Shown here: in pieces, positions 1 to 9,241 of the stretch
How the letters are laid out: the number at the start of each line of letters is the position of its first letter
Position numbering within the stretch: position 1 is the stretch's first letter
Assembly: GCA_024762475.1 (NCBI GenBank)
Contig: JANTHJ010000002.1
Coordinates: 1 to 64,000, forward strand
Reading direction: 5' to 3'
Source: Chromatiales bacterium
GTDB lineage: Bacteria; Pseudomonadota; Gammaproteobacteria; Chromatiales; Chromatiaceae
DNA: 64,000 nt
Notes under the pieces: model-generated
What the model saw: only the letters and a program-made list of their open reading frames with translations
Database searches by the model: none
What the model was told of the DNA's origin: nothing
Program-made: the position numbers and the translations under genes

Positions 1-34
1 CCGCAAGCGGCGATCTGCGGCGCTGCGCGCCTTG

Positions 35-91
35 TCGAACCTGCGCATGCCGGAGTCAAAGTCCGGTGCCTTACCGCTTGGCGACACCCCA
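35..91 (-). tRNA. tRNA-Gln (anticodon UUG), 3'-truncated
   Basis: Minus strand reads TGGGGTGTCGCCAAGCGGTAAGGCACCGGACTTTGACTCCGGCATGCGCAGGTTCGA: tRNA-Gln acceptor 5' strand, D-arm, anticodon stem-loop (CTTTGAC) and T-arm 5' half. No matching T-stem or acceptor 3' strand follows in nt 1-34. Confidence 0.85.
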
Positions 92-108
92 GTTGTTTTG
101 AATATCGC

Positions 109-957
109 TCAGTCCTGCGTCAGCCTGCTCAGCAACGGAGAGCGACTCATACCTCGCACGACCCAACCGCACCAGGCGCTCGGCAGCTTCGCCAGGGCCG
201 CCTGCGCGGATGTCTCGTCGGCGAACTCGGCAAATACGCAGGCGCCCGTACCGGTCAGTTGCGCATCTCCAAATTCTGCCAGCCAATCAAGGGCTTGAGA
301 GACTTCAGGGTATCGGCTGCGGACCACCTCGAGGCAGTCGTTACGCCGGTCCCCGGCGATAAAGGCGCGTATTGTGATTGGGCTTGAATTCCTTGTCAAT
401 TCCGGGGCTGCAAAAACGCTCGCGGTGCTGACATGGCAGGAAGGGGCTATCACCAGGTACCAGGGCTCGTCCAACTGGATCGGCTCGATGCGCTCTCCCA
501 CGCCCTCGGCCCAGGCCGCCACCCCGCGCACGAAGACCGGCACATCGGCACCCAGGACAAGCCCGAATCTGGCGAGCTCCTCCAAGCCGAATCCGCAGCC
601 CCAGAGCCGGTTGAGCGCCACCAGCACGGTCGCTGCATCTGAACTGCCGCCGCCGAGCCCTCCTCCCATCGGGATACGCTTGTCCAGACGGATGTCGACG
701 CCCTGCGCCACACCCGCCTTTTCCTGGAGCAGACGCGCGGCACGCAGGGTCAAGTCTTGGGCGGGCGCCACGCCTGCCAGGGCATCGGCGCGCACGATCC
801 GGCCGTCGCGCCTGACTCGAAAGGCGAGTTGGTCGGCAAGATCGATGAACTGGAATACAGTTTGCAGCTCATGGTAGCCGTCGGCTCGCTGCCCGGTGAT
901 GCGCAACATCAGGTTGAGTTTGGCCGGTGCGGGCCAGCCCCCGGACCAGTCGCTCAT
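109..957 (-). CDS. ispE: 4-diphosphocytidyl-2-C-methyl-D-erythritol kinase
   Basis: GHMP kinase motifs: PAKLNLMLRITGQRADGYHEL and PMGGGLGGGSSDAA; next to tRNA-Gln as commonly seen. Confidence 0.95.
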   Translation of the reverse strand: MSDWSGGWPAPAKLNLMLRITGQRADGYHELQTVFQFIDLADQLAFRVRRDGRIVRADALAGVAPAQDLTLRAARLLQEKAGVAQGVDIRLDKRIPMGGGLGGGSSDAATVLVALNRLWGCGFGLEELARFGLVLGADVPVFVRGVAAWAEGVGERIEPIQLDEPWYLVIAPSCHVSTASVFAAPELTRNSSPITIRAFIAGDRRNDCLEVVRSRYPEVSQALDWLAEFGDAQLTGTGACVFAEFADETSAQAALAKLPSAWCGWVVRGMSRSPLLSRLTQD

Positions 958-2699
958 CGGCTCTCGGAAAAGCGCTTCCGCAGTTTCATCAGATAGGCAT
1001 CCCCCGGCGCCTTTTCCAGCGCCTTGCCGAGCACACGGCGGGCCTCGTCACGGCGCCCGAGCGACCACAGCGCCTCCGCCAGGTGACCCGAGATCTCAGC
1101 ATCCTCATCCAGGGCATACGCCCTGCGGAGATATTCGAGCGCCTCGGTCGCCTTGCCTTGGCGATACAGCACCCATCCCATGCTGTCGAGGACGGCCGGG
1201 GAGTCTGGCTTGAGTTCGAGCGCCTGCCCGACGTAGTCGCGGGCCTCCGAGAGGCGCTTGCCCTGCTGCGCCAGCATGTATCCCAGGGCGTTGAGCGCAT
1301 CGGCGTTTCGAGGATCGAGCGCCAGAAGCCGCCGGAAGTCCTTCTCCATCGCGACGTAGTCGCCGATCTCCGCATAGTAGAGTCCGCGCGCGTACAGGAG
1401 ATCCTCGTCGTCGGGGTGCTCGCCCAGTGCCTGCTCATACACGGCGAGTACGTCGTCCTTGCCCGCACCTGCCTCTTGCAGGATCTGGGCCTCGGCCAGG
1501 TAGAGGTCCACAGCCCGCTTGGGCTGACGATCTCGCGCCTGGCGCAACAGCGCACGGGCCTCGGCCAAGCCGCTGCCGTTGCGGGCTAGCAGCGAGGCCG
1601 CGCGAATGGCAGCATCGGCCACCAGCTCACCGCGGTGCACGCTGCGATAGAGGCCGATGGCGGTCGTGAGATGGCCGCTGAACTCCTCCACCTGCCCAAG
1701 AAAATAACTCGCCTCATTGGAAAAGCGCGGATCGGAGCGAAGCTTCTGCCACAGAGGCCGGGCCTCGTCCCACCGCTTCTGCTGGGTGGCGAGCATGGCA
1801 TAGCCGTAGGTCACGCCCGAATCGTCCGGCGCCAGCCGATGCAATTGACGAAACTGCGCCAGCGCCTCGTCGTATTGCTGCGTGGCGACCAACTGACGTG
1901 CCAGACTGGTGCGCAACAGGCGGTCGTCAGGAAAACGTGCGATGCCTTGCCGCAGGACTGCCACGGCATCTTCGTTACGACCGCTGTTGGTCAACACCTG
2001 GGCCAGGAGCGAATAAGGCCTCGCCCGGTCGGGCGCCTGCTCCACGGCCCCACGTAACACCTGTTCCGCCTCACCCCATCTTTGCTGCGCCGCCAGCAGC
2101 ACGCCCAGCGCATAGCTCGCCTTGGGGTCATCTTTCCGGTCCGCGACCAGACGACGCATCAGATCGAGCGCAGTATCCTTGTCCGGCTCGCGCGCCAGCG
2201 CCGCGGCGATCAACAGTAGCCCATCCTTATCCAGCGCCTCGGCGATCGCCTGCATCGCGCGAAACTGCTCCAGGGCCTCATCGAGTTGCCCTTGGCGCAT
2301 CAAAGCCAGGCCATAATACTGCCGCGCGGCCAGGCTATTGGGCGCCAGCTCGGCCCACAGCGCCGCCGCCTGCAGAGCGAGATCCATGCGCTCGACGTGC
2401 CAGGCGATCCGGGTCGCGCGTTCGGCCGCATAGGGGTCATGGGCCCGCTTCGCCGCCTCGAGATACGCGGTCAGGGCCTCGCCGAAGTCTCCCAGGCGCG
2501 CACCGATCTCGCCCACCAGGTAGTCGTACAGGAGGACCTCGTCCAGCGTGGACGCTGGCAGCTTGGGCTCCGGGAAAGGCAATTCGCGCGGCACCTCCAC
2601 CTTGGCCGCCTGCTCGGGCGAGCGCACCTCACCCAGTCCGGCGCAGCCGGCCAGCACCGCCAAGGCAGGGAGGAGCAGTGAAACACGTATCGAGGTCAT
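954..2699 (-). CDS. TPR-repeat lipoprotein
   Basis: N-terminal lipobox (LLLPALAVLAGC) followed by many TPR motifs; 4-bp overlap with ispE. ORF extends to 2729; MTSIRVSLLL at 2699 is the likely start. Confidence 0.88.
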   Translation of the reverse strand: MTSIRVSLLLPALAVLAGCAGLGEVRSPEQAAKVEVPRELPFPEPKLPASTLDEVLLYDYLVGEIGARLGDFGEALTAYLEAAKRAHDPYAAERATRIAWHVERMDLALQAAALWAELAPNSLAARQYYGLALMRQGQLDEALEQFRAMQAIAEALDKDGLLLIAAALAREPDKDTALDLMRRLVADRKDDPKASYALGVLLAAQQRWGEAEQVLRGAVEQAPDRARPYSLLAQVLTNSGRNEDAVAVLRQGIARFPDDRLLRTSLARQLVATQQYDEALAQFRQLHRLAPDDSGVTYGYAMLATQQKRWDEARPLWQKLRSDPRFSNEASYFLGQVEEFSGHLTTAIGLYRSVHRGELVADAAIRAASLLARNGSGLAEARALLRQARDRQPKRAVDLYLAEAQILQEAGAGKDDVLAVYEQALGEHPDDEDLLYARGLYYAEIGDYVAMEKDFRRLLALDPRNADALNALGYMLAQQGKRLSEARDYVGQALELKPDSPAVLDSMGWVLYRQGKATEALEYLRRAYALDEDAEISGHLAEALWSLGRRDEARRVLGKALEKAPGDAYLMKLRKRFSESR

Positions 2700-3248
2700 G
2701 GGCCGAAGGTTACCGGATGGGCCCAACAAAGTAACGCCGAGCGCCTTTTTCTTCTATTTTATCTTCAGACGGCACCCGGTTGATCAGCATCGGGGCCACA
2801 ACAAAATGGCTGAAGGGGAAGATCCCATGGACAGATGGTCCGTCCTTGCCGCCAGCATCGCGATGGCATTGAATGGCGCCTCCGGGGCCGCCGGCTTTGA
2901 CGTCACCTCACCGGATCTTTGAACTACAAGCTGCCGTCTGGCGGCACCAAGCTTGGCACCGGCGCGGCGATCGGCCTGGACTCGGTGCTGGGTGCTGGCT
3001 TGTTGTACGTGACCGGGAATCTCATCTGCAAAGACAGCAACCTGCTACGGCACCCGCCATCCTTCCCACTGACACCCAGCGACAGAGGGGCCACCTCTGC
3101 CTAGGGGCCGCCCGTGGCGACCGGCAACCACTGCCAAGCGGTCACGTGGCCCGCACGGTTGCCCCGCGGAGCAGCGACAACCCGGACTTGAATTCAACCC
3201 CTTGATAATTCAAAATTTCCAGTTCGCCGTATGCCTTGAGCGACTACA

Positions 3249-4514
3249 ATGACCCTGCTTGCCGTTGGCCTCAACCACACCACCGCCCCGGTTTCGATCC
3301 GGGAGAGGGTCACTTTCGGCCCCGATATCGTGGTCGGGGCGCTGCGCAGCCTGCGCGAGCGGCCCGGTGTGAGCGAGGCGGTGATCCTGTCCACCTGCAA
3401 CCGCACCGAGCTGTATTGCTGCGTACAGGAGGATCAGGCAGAGCAGGTCAAATACTGGATGGCGGAGTTTCACGGGCTGGTGGTCAACGACCTGTCACCC
3501 TACCTTTACCAACACCGCGATGACGACGCAGTTGCCCATCTGCTGTCGGTGGCCTGCGGGCTGGACTCGCTGGTGCTGGGTGAGCCACAGATCCTCGGGC
3601 AGGTGAAGCAGGCCTTTCAGACCGCGACCGACGCGGGCCATACTGGCAAGACCCTCAAGCGTCTGTTCCAGCATACCTTCAACACCGCCAAGCAGGTGCG
3701 CACCGATACCGCTATCGGCGACAGCCCCGTCTCGGTGGCCTTTGCGGCAGTCAGCCTGGCGCGCCAGATATTCTCTGACCTGAGCGAGCAGACCGCGCTG
3801 TTGATCGGCGCCGGAGAGACCATCGAACTGGCCGCGCGACATCTGCATCAGCACGGAGTGGGCCGTATCATCGTCGCCAACCGCACCGTCTCGCGTGCGC
3901 GGGACCTCGCCGAGGCGTTCACCGGCTATGCGATCGGCCTGACCGAGCTCTCGGCCCACCTCGCCGAGGCCGACATCGTCATCGCCTCCACCGCCAGCCC
4001 GCTGCCGGTGCTGGGCAAGGGGACAGTAGAGCGCGCGCTCAAGCAGCGCCGCCACCGCCCGGTCTTCATGGTGGACATCGCGGTACCGCGCGATATCGAG
4101 CCCGAGGTGGGCGAGCTGCGCGACATCTATCTGTATACGGTCGACGACCTGCAGGAGGTGATCCAGGAGAACCTGCAGTCCCGCCAGGAGGCGGCCGAGC
4201 AAGCACGCGAGATCATCGATTTCCAGGTACGCGAATTCCGCGCCTGGCTGGGCTCACTGGACGCAGTGGACCTTATCCAGGACTATCGCGCCAATGCCGA
4301 GGCGATTCGCGACGAGGTCCTGGCCAAGGCCCAGCGCATGCTCGACAACGGCAAGGATCCGCAGGAGATCCTCGAATTCCTCGCCAACACCCTGACCAAC
4401 AAGCTGCTGCACACCCCCAGCACCCAGTTGCGCCTGGCCGGCAGCAGCGGCCAGCACGAGCTGCTGGATGCCGCCAACACCCTGTTCCAGCTCGGTCACG
4501 ACAGCGGCGCCTGA
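3249..4514 (+). CDS. hemA: Glutamyl-tRNA reductase
   Basis: MTLLAVGLNHTTAPVSIRERV, STCNRTELYC, GLDSLVLGEPQILGQVK, GAGETIELAARHL. Confidence 0.97.
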   Translation: MTLLAVGLNHTTAPVSIRERVTFGPDIVVGALRSLRERPGVSEAVILSTCNRTELYCCVQEDQAEQVKYWMAEFHGLVVNDLSPYLYQHRDDDAVAHLLSVACGLDSLVLGEPQILGQVKQAFQTATDAGHTGKTLKRLFQHTFNTAKQVRTDTAIGDSPVSVAFAAVSLARQIFSDLSEQTALLIGAGETIELAARHLHQHGVGRIIVANRTVSRARDLAEAFTGYAIGLTELSAHLAEADIVIASTASPLPVLGKGTVERALKQRRHRPVFMVDIAVPRDIEPEVGELRDIYLYTVDDLQEVIQENLQSRQEAAEQAREIIDFQVREFRAWLGSLDAVDLIQDYRANAEAIRDEVLAKAQRMLDNGKDPQEILEFLANTLTNKLLHTPSTQLRLAGSSGQHELLDAANTLFQLGHDSGA

Positions 4515-4526
4515 ACCTCTCTCTCG

Positions 4527-5609
4527 ATGAAACCCAGCATCCGCCGCCGTCTCGAGCAGATCTCGGAGCGCTTCGCCGAGGTCACTGCCCTGCTCGCCGA
4601 TCCCGAGATCCAGGAGGACAACCGGCGTTTCCGCGAATTGAGCCAGGAATACGCCCGCCTCGAGCCGCTGGCGCAGGCCTGGCAGGCCTGGCTGGAAAAC
4701 GAGGCCGAGCAGGCCAATGCCGAGGCCCTGCTAAGCGACCCGGAGATGGCCGACCTGGCCGAGGAGAGCCTCGCCGAGACCCGCGCGCGGGCGGAGCGGC
4801 TGCTGCCCGAGCTGCAGCGCCTGCTGTTGCCGCGGGATCCCAATGATGAACGCAATATCTTTCTGGAGATCCGTGCGGGCACCGGGGGCGCGGAGGCGGC
4901 CCTGTTCGCCGGCGACCTGTTGCGCATGTACCTGCGCTACGCCGAGCTGCGCGGCTGGCGCGCCAAAGTGCTGAGCGAGAGCCCCGGCGAACACGGCGGC
5001 TTCAAGGAGGTGGTGGCGCGCATCAGCGGCAAGGATGTGTACTCGCGCCTCAAGTTCGAGTCCGGCGCCCACCGGGTACAGCGGGTGCCCGAGACCGAGT
5101 CGCAGGGGCGCATCCATACCTCGGCCTGCACCGTGGCGATCCTTCCCGAGGCGGCCGAGGTCGAGCACGTCGGGATCAATCCGGCGGAGCTGAGGATCGA
5201 CACCTTTCGCGCCTCCGGCGCCGGCGGCCAGCACGTGAACAAGACCGACTCGGCGGTGCGCATCACCCATCTCCCCAGCGGCATCGTGGTGGAATGCCAG
5301 GATGAGCGCTCCCAGCACAAGAACAAGGCGCGTGCCATGTCCTTGCTGACGGCCCGGCTCAAGGACGTCGCCGAACGTGAGGTGCGACAGGCCGAGGCCG
5401 CCGACCGCAAGCTGCAGGTCGGCAGCGGCGACCGCTCGGAGCGCATCCGCACCTACAACTACCCGCAGAACCGGGTCACCGATCACCGCATCAACCTGAC
5501 CCTCTACAAGCTGGACGAGATCATGATGGGTCAGCTCGACCAGATCATCGAGCCGCTTATGCAGGAATACCAGGCGGAGCAGCTCGCGAGCCTGGGCGAA
5601 GAGGCATGA
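4527..5609 (+). CDS. prfA: Peptide chain release factor 1
   Basis: RF1 GGQ region [21 protein letters not shown]; downstream of hemA. Confidence 0.98.
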   Translation: MKPSIRRRLEQISERFAEVTALLADPEIQEDNRRFRELSQEYARLEPLAQAWQAWLENEAEQANAEALLSDPEMADLAEESLAETRARAERLLPELQRLLLPRDPNDERNIFLEIRAGTGGAEAALFAGDLLRMYLRYAELRGWRAKVLSESPGEHGGFKEVVARISGKDVYSRLKFESGAHRVQRVPETESQGRIHTSACTVAILPEAAEVEHVGINPAELRIDTFRASGAGGQHVNKTDSAVRITHLPSGIVVECQDERSQHKNKARAMSLLTARLKDVAEREVRQAEAADRKLQVGSGDRSERIRTYNYPQNRVTDHRINLTLYKLDEIMMGQLDQIIEPLMQEYQAEQLASLGEEA

Positions 5610-6448
5610 ATCGCCTCGGCGATCTCCTGAAGTCCGCCCGTGCACGCCTGGGAGGTTCGCCCGAGGCGGCGGCAGACGCGGAGATCCTGCTCGCCCACCT
5701 GCTGGGCAAGGACCGCAGCTGGCTCTACGCCTGGGACGGTCAAGAGGTTCCGGTGGATCAGGCAGCACACTATCGGCAGCTGGTCGACCGCCGTGCCCAT
5801 GGGGAACCCGTTGCCTACCTCACCGGCCGGCGCGAGTTCTGGTCACTGCCGCTGGAGGTCAGCACCGGCACACTGATCCCGCGCCCGGAGACCGAAGACC
5901 TGGTCGCCTTCGCCCTGGAACACCTTCCGGCGGACCGGCCACTGCGGGTCGTCGACCTGGGCACCGGCAGCGGCGCGATCGCCTTGGCGCTGGCCAGCGA
6001 GCGACCCCGTTGGCAGGTGATTGGCTGCGATCGCAACTCGACGGCGTTGGCGACGGCCAGACGCAATGCAATGCGCCTCCGCCTGCCACTGTCGCTGGTG
6101 CAGAGCGACTGGCTGGTGCCACTCGAGGGGACCTTCGACCTCATCATCGCCAATCCACCCTATGTCGCCACCGGCGACCCTCACCTGCAGCGAGGGGATC
6201 TGCGTTTCGAGCCAATTACCGCTTTGGCGAGCGGGCCGGACGGACTGGAGGATATCCGACGCATCGTTGCACAGGCCGTCACGCGCCTGGTGCCCGGCGG
6301 CTGGCTGATCCTGGAACATGGATACGATCAGGGCGAGCAGGTCCGGCAGCTTCTGCAATCGGCAGGCCTGACCGGGGCCGCCACTGGCAGAGATCTGGCC
6401 GGCCAGGAACGATACAGTCACGCCAGGTCGCCCGGCAACGCGGCGTGA
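5606..6448 (+). CDS. prmC: Release factor glutamine methyltransferase
   Basis: NPPY motif (IIANPPYVA), SAM-binding [14 protein letters not shown]; overlaps prfA by 4 bp. Confidence 0.96.
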   Translation: MNRLGDLLKSARARLGGSPEAAADAEILLAHLLGKDRSWLYAWDGQEVPVDQAAHYRQLVDRRAHGEPVAYLTGRREFWSLPLEVSTGTLIPRPETEDLVAFALEHLPADRPLRVVDLGTGSGAIALALASERPRWQVIGCDRNSTALATARRNAMRLRLPLSLVQSDWLVPLEGTFDLIIANPPYVATGDPHLQRGDLRFEPITALASGPDGLEDIRRIVAQAVTRLVPGGWLILEHGYDQGEQVRQLLQSAGLTGAATGRDLAGQERYSHARSPGNAA

Positions 6449-6538
6449 GACCGCTCCCTGCACCCCAGGGAATCCCCTATTGACGATCAGGTCATTCGCG
6501 ACCACGATTGGCTCAGGCCCTGCGTCAGAAGGAAGGCC

Positions 6539-6949
6539 ATGAAGACCGACCCGGACAGCCCAATCAAGACCCGCGAGATCGCCTTCTGCCCGCTGCACCC
6601 GGACAAGAACCAGGCCGGCACCGCGGTACAGCTGTTGCGCGATTGCGAAGGCATCCTGGCGGCCGAGCGAATCAGCGACAGCCAGCTGCGAGTCAGCTAC
6701 GACCTGCATCACGCCACTCTCGCGGCCGTCGAGGAACTGCTCGAGGCAGTGGGGTTTCACCTCGACAACAGCCTCTTGCACCGCATGCACCGCGCGCTGG
6801 TCGGGTACACCGAGGAAACCCAGCGCTTCAATCTCGGTTGCGGACGCGGCGCCAGCAACTGCACCACCAAGGTCTTCGTCAACCGCTACCGGCAGCTCGA
6901 GCATGGCTGTCGCGATGACCGGCCGGGACACTGGCGGCGCTATCTCTGA
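6539..6949 (+). CDS. Small hypothetical protein, HMA-like N-terminal half plus GCGRGASNC motif
   Basis: 136-aa ORF between prmC and moeB. The stretch LRVSYDLHHATLAAVEELLEAVGF resembles a ferredoxin-like/HMA pattern; C-terminal NLGCGRGASNCTTKVF. Confidence 0.6.
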   Translation: MKTDPDSPIKTREIAFCPLHPDKNQAGTAVQLLRDCEGILAAERISDSQLRVSYDLHHATLAAVEELLEAVGFHLDNSLLHRMHRALVGYTEETQRFNLGCGRGASNCTTKVFVNRYRQLEHGCRDDRPGHWRRYL

Positions 6950-7065
6950 CCCAGCCTGCCTTCGCGACTGAAGCCGCCTCCAAGCAACGTCCGACCGATG
7001 GCACACGCTGTGGGGTGTTTGGGCCCGAGGCTGGTGTCTCCACGCATCGCGGGTAGAATCGTCGC

Positions 7066-7809
7066 ATGAACGACGAGGAACTGCTGCGCTACAGCCGCCA
7101 GATCATGCTGCCGGAACTGGGTTTCGAGGGGCAGCAGCGGCTCGCCCAAGGCCACGCCCTGATCATCGGCCTCGGGGGCCTGGGCTCGCCCGTCGCGCTT
7201 TACCTGGCCGCCGCCGGGGTCGGGCGCCTCACCCTGGTGGACGACGACCAGGTCGACCTGTCCAACCTGCAACGCCAGGTGATCCACGACAGCGACAGCA
7301 TCGGGCAGGCGAAGGTCGAATCGGCCGCACGGCGGATCGCCGCGATCAACCCGGCCTGCCAGACCCACACCGTGCCGCGGCGCCTGGACGAGGAGGAACT
7401 GGGAGGCCTGGTGCAACAGGCCAACGTCGTGCTCGACTGCAGCGACAACTTCGCCACCCGCTTCATGGTCAATCGCCAGTGCCATGCAGCGCACACCCCG
7501 CTGGTGTCAGGGGCGGCGATCCGGTGGGAGGGACAGCTTGCGGTCTTTGCCTATGGCGAGGGAGAGGCCTGCTACCAATGTCTCTATGGCGAAGGGGGCG
7601 AGGAGGACCTGCGCTGCAGCCAGAATGGAGTCGCGGCGCCACTGGTCGGCATCATCGGCAGCCTGCAGGCCCTAGAGGCACTGAAGCTGCTTAGCGGCGC
7701 CGGCGAGCCCCTGTGCAACCGGTTGCTGATCGTCGATACCCTGCACCCCCAGTGGCAGACCCTGAAACTGCGTCCCGACCCGGCCTGCCCGGTGTGCGGC
7801 AGCCGATGA
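7066..7809 (+). CDS. moeB: HesA/MoeB/ThiF-family adenylyltransferase
   Basis: YSRQIMLPELGFEGQQRL, GLGGLGSPVALYLAAAGVG, DDDQVDLSNLQRQ, paired cysteines (CYQC, CPVC). Confidence 0.93.
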   Translation: MNDEELLRYSRQIMLPELGFEGQQRLAQGHALIIGLGGLGSPVALYLAAAGVGRLTLVDDDQVDLSNLQRQVIHDSDSIGQAKVESAARRIAAINPACQTHTVPRRLDEEELGGLVQQANVVLDCSDNFATRFMVNRQCHAAHTPLVSGAAIRWEGQLAVFAYGEGEACYQCLYGEGGEEDLRCSQNGVAAPLVGIIGSLQALEALKLLSGAGEPLCNRLLIVDTLHPQWQTLKLRPDPACPVCGSR

Positions 7810-8387
7810 AGGGAAAGATCCTGTTCATCCATGGCTTTGCCAGCTGTGGGCTGGGGCAGAAATCACGTGCGCTGATGAACTGGTTCGGCGCGGATCGGGT
7901 CATCGCACCCGATCTGCCGCCCGACCCCCTTCGGGCCATCGCCACCCTCGAAGACGTACTGGCGAGAGAGGAAATCACATTACTGGTCGGCTCCTCGCTG
8001 GGTGGCTACTTCGCCACCTGGGTACTGGGCCGCCACCGCCTGCCGGCAGTACTGATCAATCCGGCCGTTGCCCCCTATCTGCTGCTCGAGGACTATCTGG
8101 GAACGCACGAGGACTGTCACGGGCAGCCCTTCGAGGTCACGCCCGCCACGCTCGCCACCCTGCGCTCCCTGCATCGGGAATCGCTGCGCAGCGACGAGCA
8201 GTATCTGGTGCTGCTCGCCACCGGCGACGAGATTCTCGACTATCGGGTGGCCGCCGATTACTATGCAGAAAAGGAGCTGATCATCCACCCGGGCGGCAAT
8301 CACCGCTTCGACAATCTCACCGACTACCTGCCCCGTGTCGAGGCATGGGTCCGCCAAGATGTCCCGCAAATCCAAGACGCCACTTGA
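7806..8387 (+). CDS. YqiA-like alpha/beta-fold esterase
   Basis: MKGKILFIHGFASCGLGQKS and nucleophile elbow VGSSLGGYFATW; ATG at 7806 overlaps the moeB stop. Confidence 0.85.
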   Translation: MKGKILFIHGFASCGLGQKSRALMNWFGADRVIAPDLPPDPLRAIATLEDVLAREEITLLVGSSLGGYFATWVLGRHRLPAVLINPAVAPYLLLEDYLGTHEDCHGQPFEVTPATLATLRSLHRESLRSDEQYLVLLATGDEILDYRVAADYYAEKELIIHPGGNHRFDNLTDYLPRVEAWVRQDVPQIQDAT

Positions 8388-8958
8388 CCTCGACCGACTG
8401 CGCCGGGACATCGTCTTCGAGGACGACCTGATGGGGCATCATTTCGTATTCCACACCACTTGGGGACTGTTCTCACCCAAGGGTATCGACGAGGGTACGC
8501 GCCTGCTGCTGCGGCACATGGAGGTACGCCCCGACGAGCGTGCCATCGACCTGGGCTGCGGCTATGGGCCGATCGGCATGGCGATCGCCCGCAACGCCCC
8601 GGAAGGCCACTGCCTGATGGTGGACAAGGACTTCGTGGCGATCGACTACGCCAACGCCAACCTGAAGCGCAACCATATCACCAATGCCGAGGCCATCCTC
8701 AGCGATGGCCTAAAACAGGTGCCGCCGCAGACCTTCACCCTCGCCGCCACCAACCTGCCGGCCAAGACCAGCAAGGAACACTATTACCTGTTCTTCCACG
8801 ACATCCGCGAACGTCTGGAGCCAGGCGGCCGTTTCTATGTGGTGGTCATCAGCGGTCTACGGCGCTTCATCGAGCGGGCCTTCGTCGAGGTCTTCGGCAA
8901 TCACACCAAGGTCAAACAGGGGGCCAGCTACACCGTGGCCCTGGCGGAAAAGCGGTAG
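8359..8958 (+). CDS. Class I SAM-dependent methyltransferase (RsmC/RlmG-like C-terminal domain)
   Basis: AIDLGCGYGPIGMAIA and ATNLPAKTSKEHY (NPPF-like position replaced). Confidence 0.85.
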   Translation: MSRKSKTPLDLDRLRRDIVFEDDLMGHHFVFHTTWGLFSPKGIDEGTRLLLRHMEVRPDERAIDLGCGYGPIGMAIARNAPEGHCLMVDKDFVAIDYANANLKRNHITNAEAILSDGLKQVPPQTFTLAATNLPAKTSKEHYYLFFHDIRERLEPGGRFYVVVISGLRRFIERAFVEVFGNHTKVKQGASYTVALAEKR

Positions 8959-9241
8959 CCCCTCTGCACTTTCCCAGGGCTCCGTCATCTAAACTCGTTA
9001 CTCATTGAAAAGTAGGGCGGGCGGCCTGCTCGGGTTAGACGACGCTATCCTGTGCACTTCCCATCTCACGATGGGAAAACCATTCCCCTCCGGTTAGAAT
9101 GCGCCCCGCAAGCTGCAGGGGACGCCGTTTTGCGCCGTCAGTCGGGCGATCTCCGGCCGCGGGAAAATTTCCGCTAAAGAATGCCCGCCAAGGGCCGCTA
9201 AGGGGGCAGGCAGTACCCCCTACCGAGGTTCGCACCCGACT

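Noticed and set aside
3245-3250. TACAAT as a -10 element for hemA
   Set aside because: It overlaps the hemA ATG (3249), so the start of transcription would fall inside the coding region whose N-terminus is conserved.
9057-9075. CCCATCTCACGATGGG hairpin as a terminator
   Set aside because: Followed by A-rich rather than T-rich sequence on the plus strand and not placed after a minus-strand gene; no functional support.
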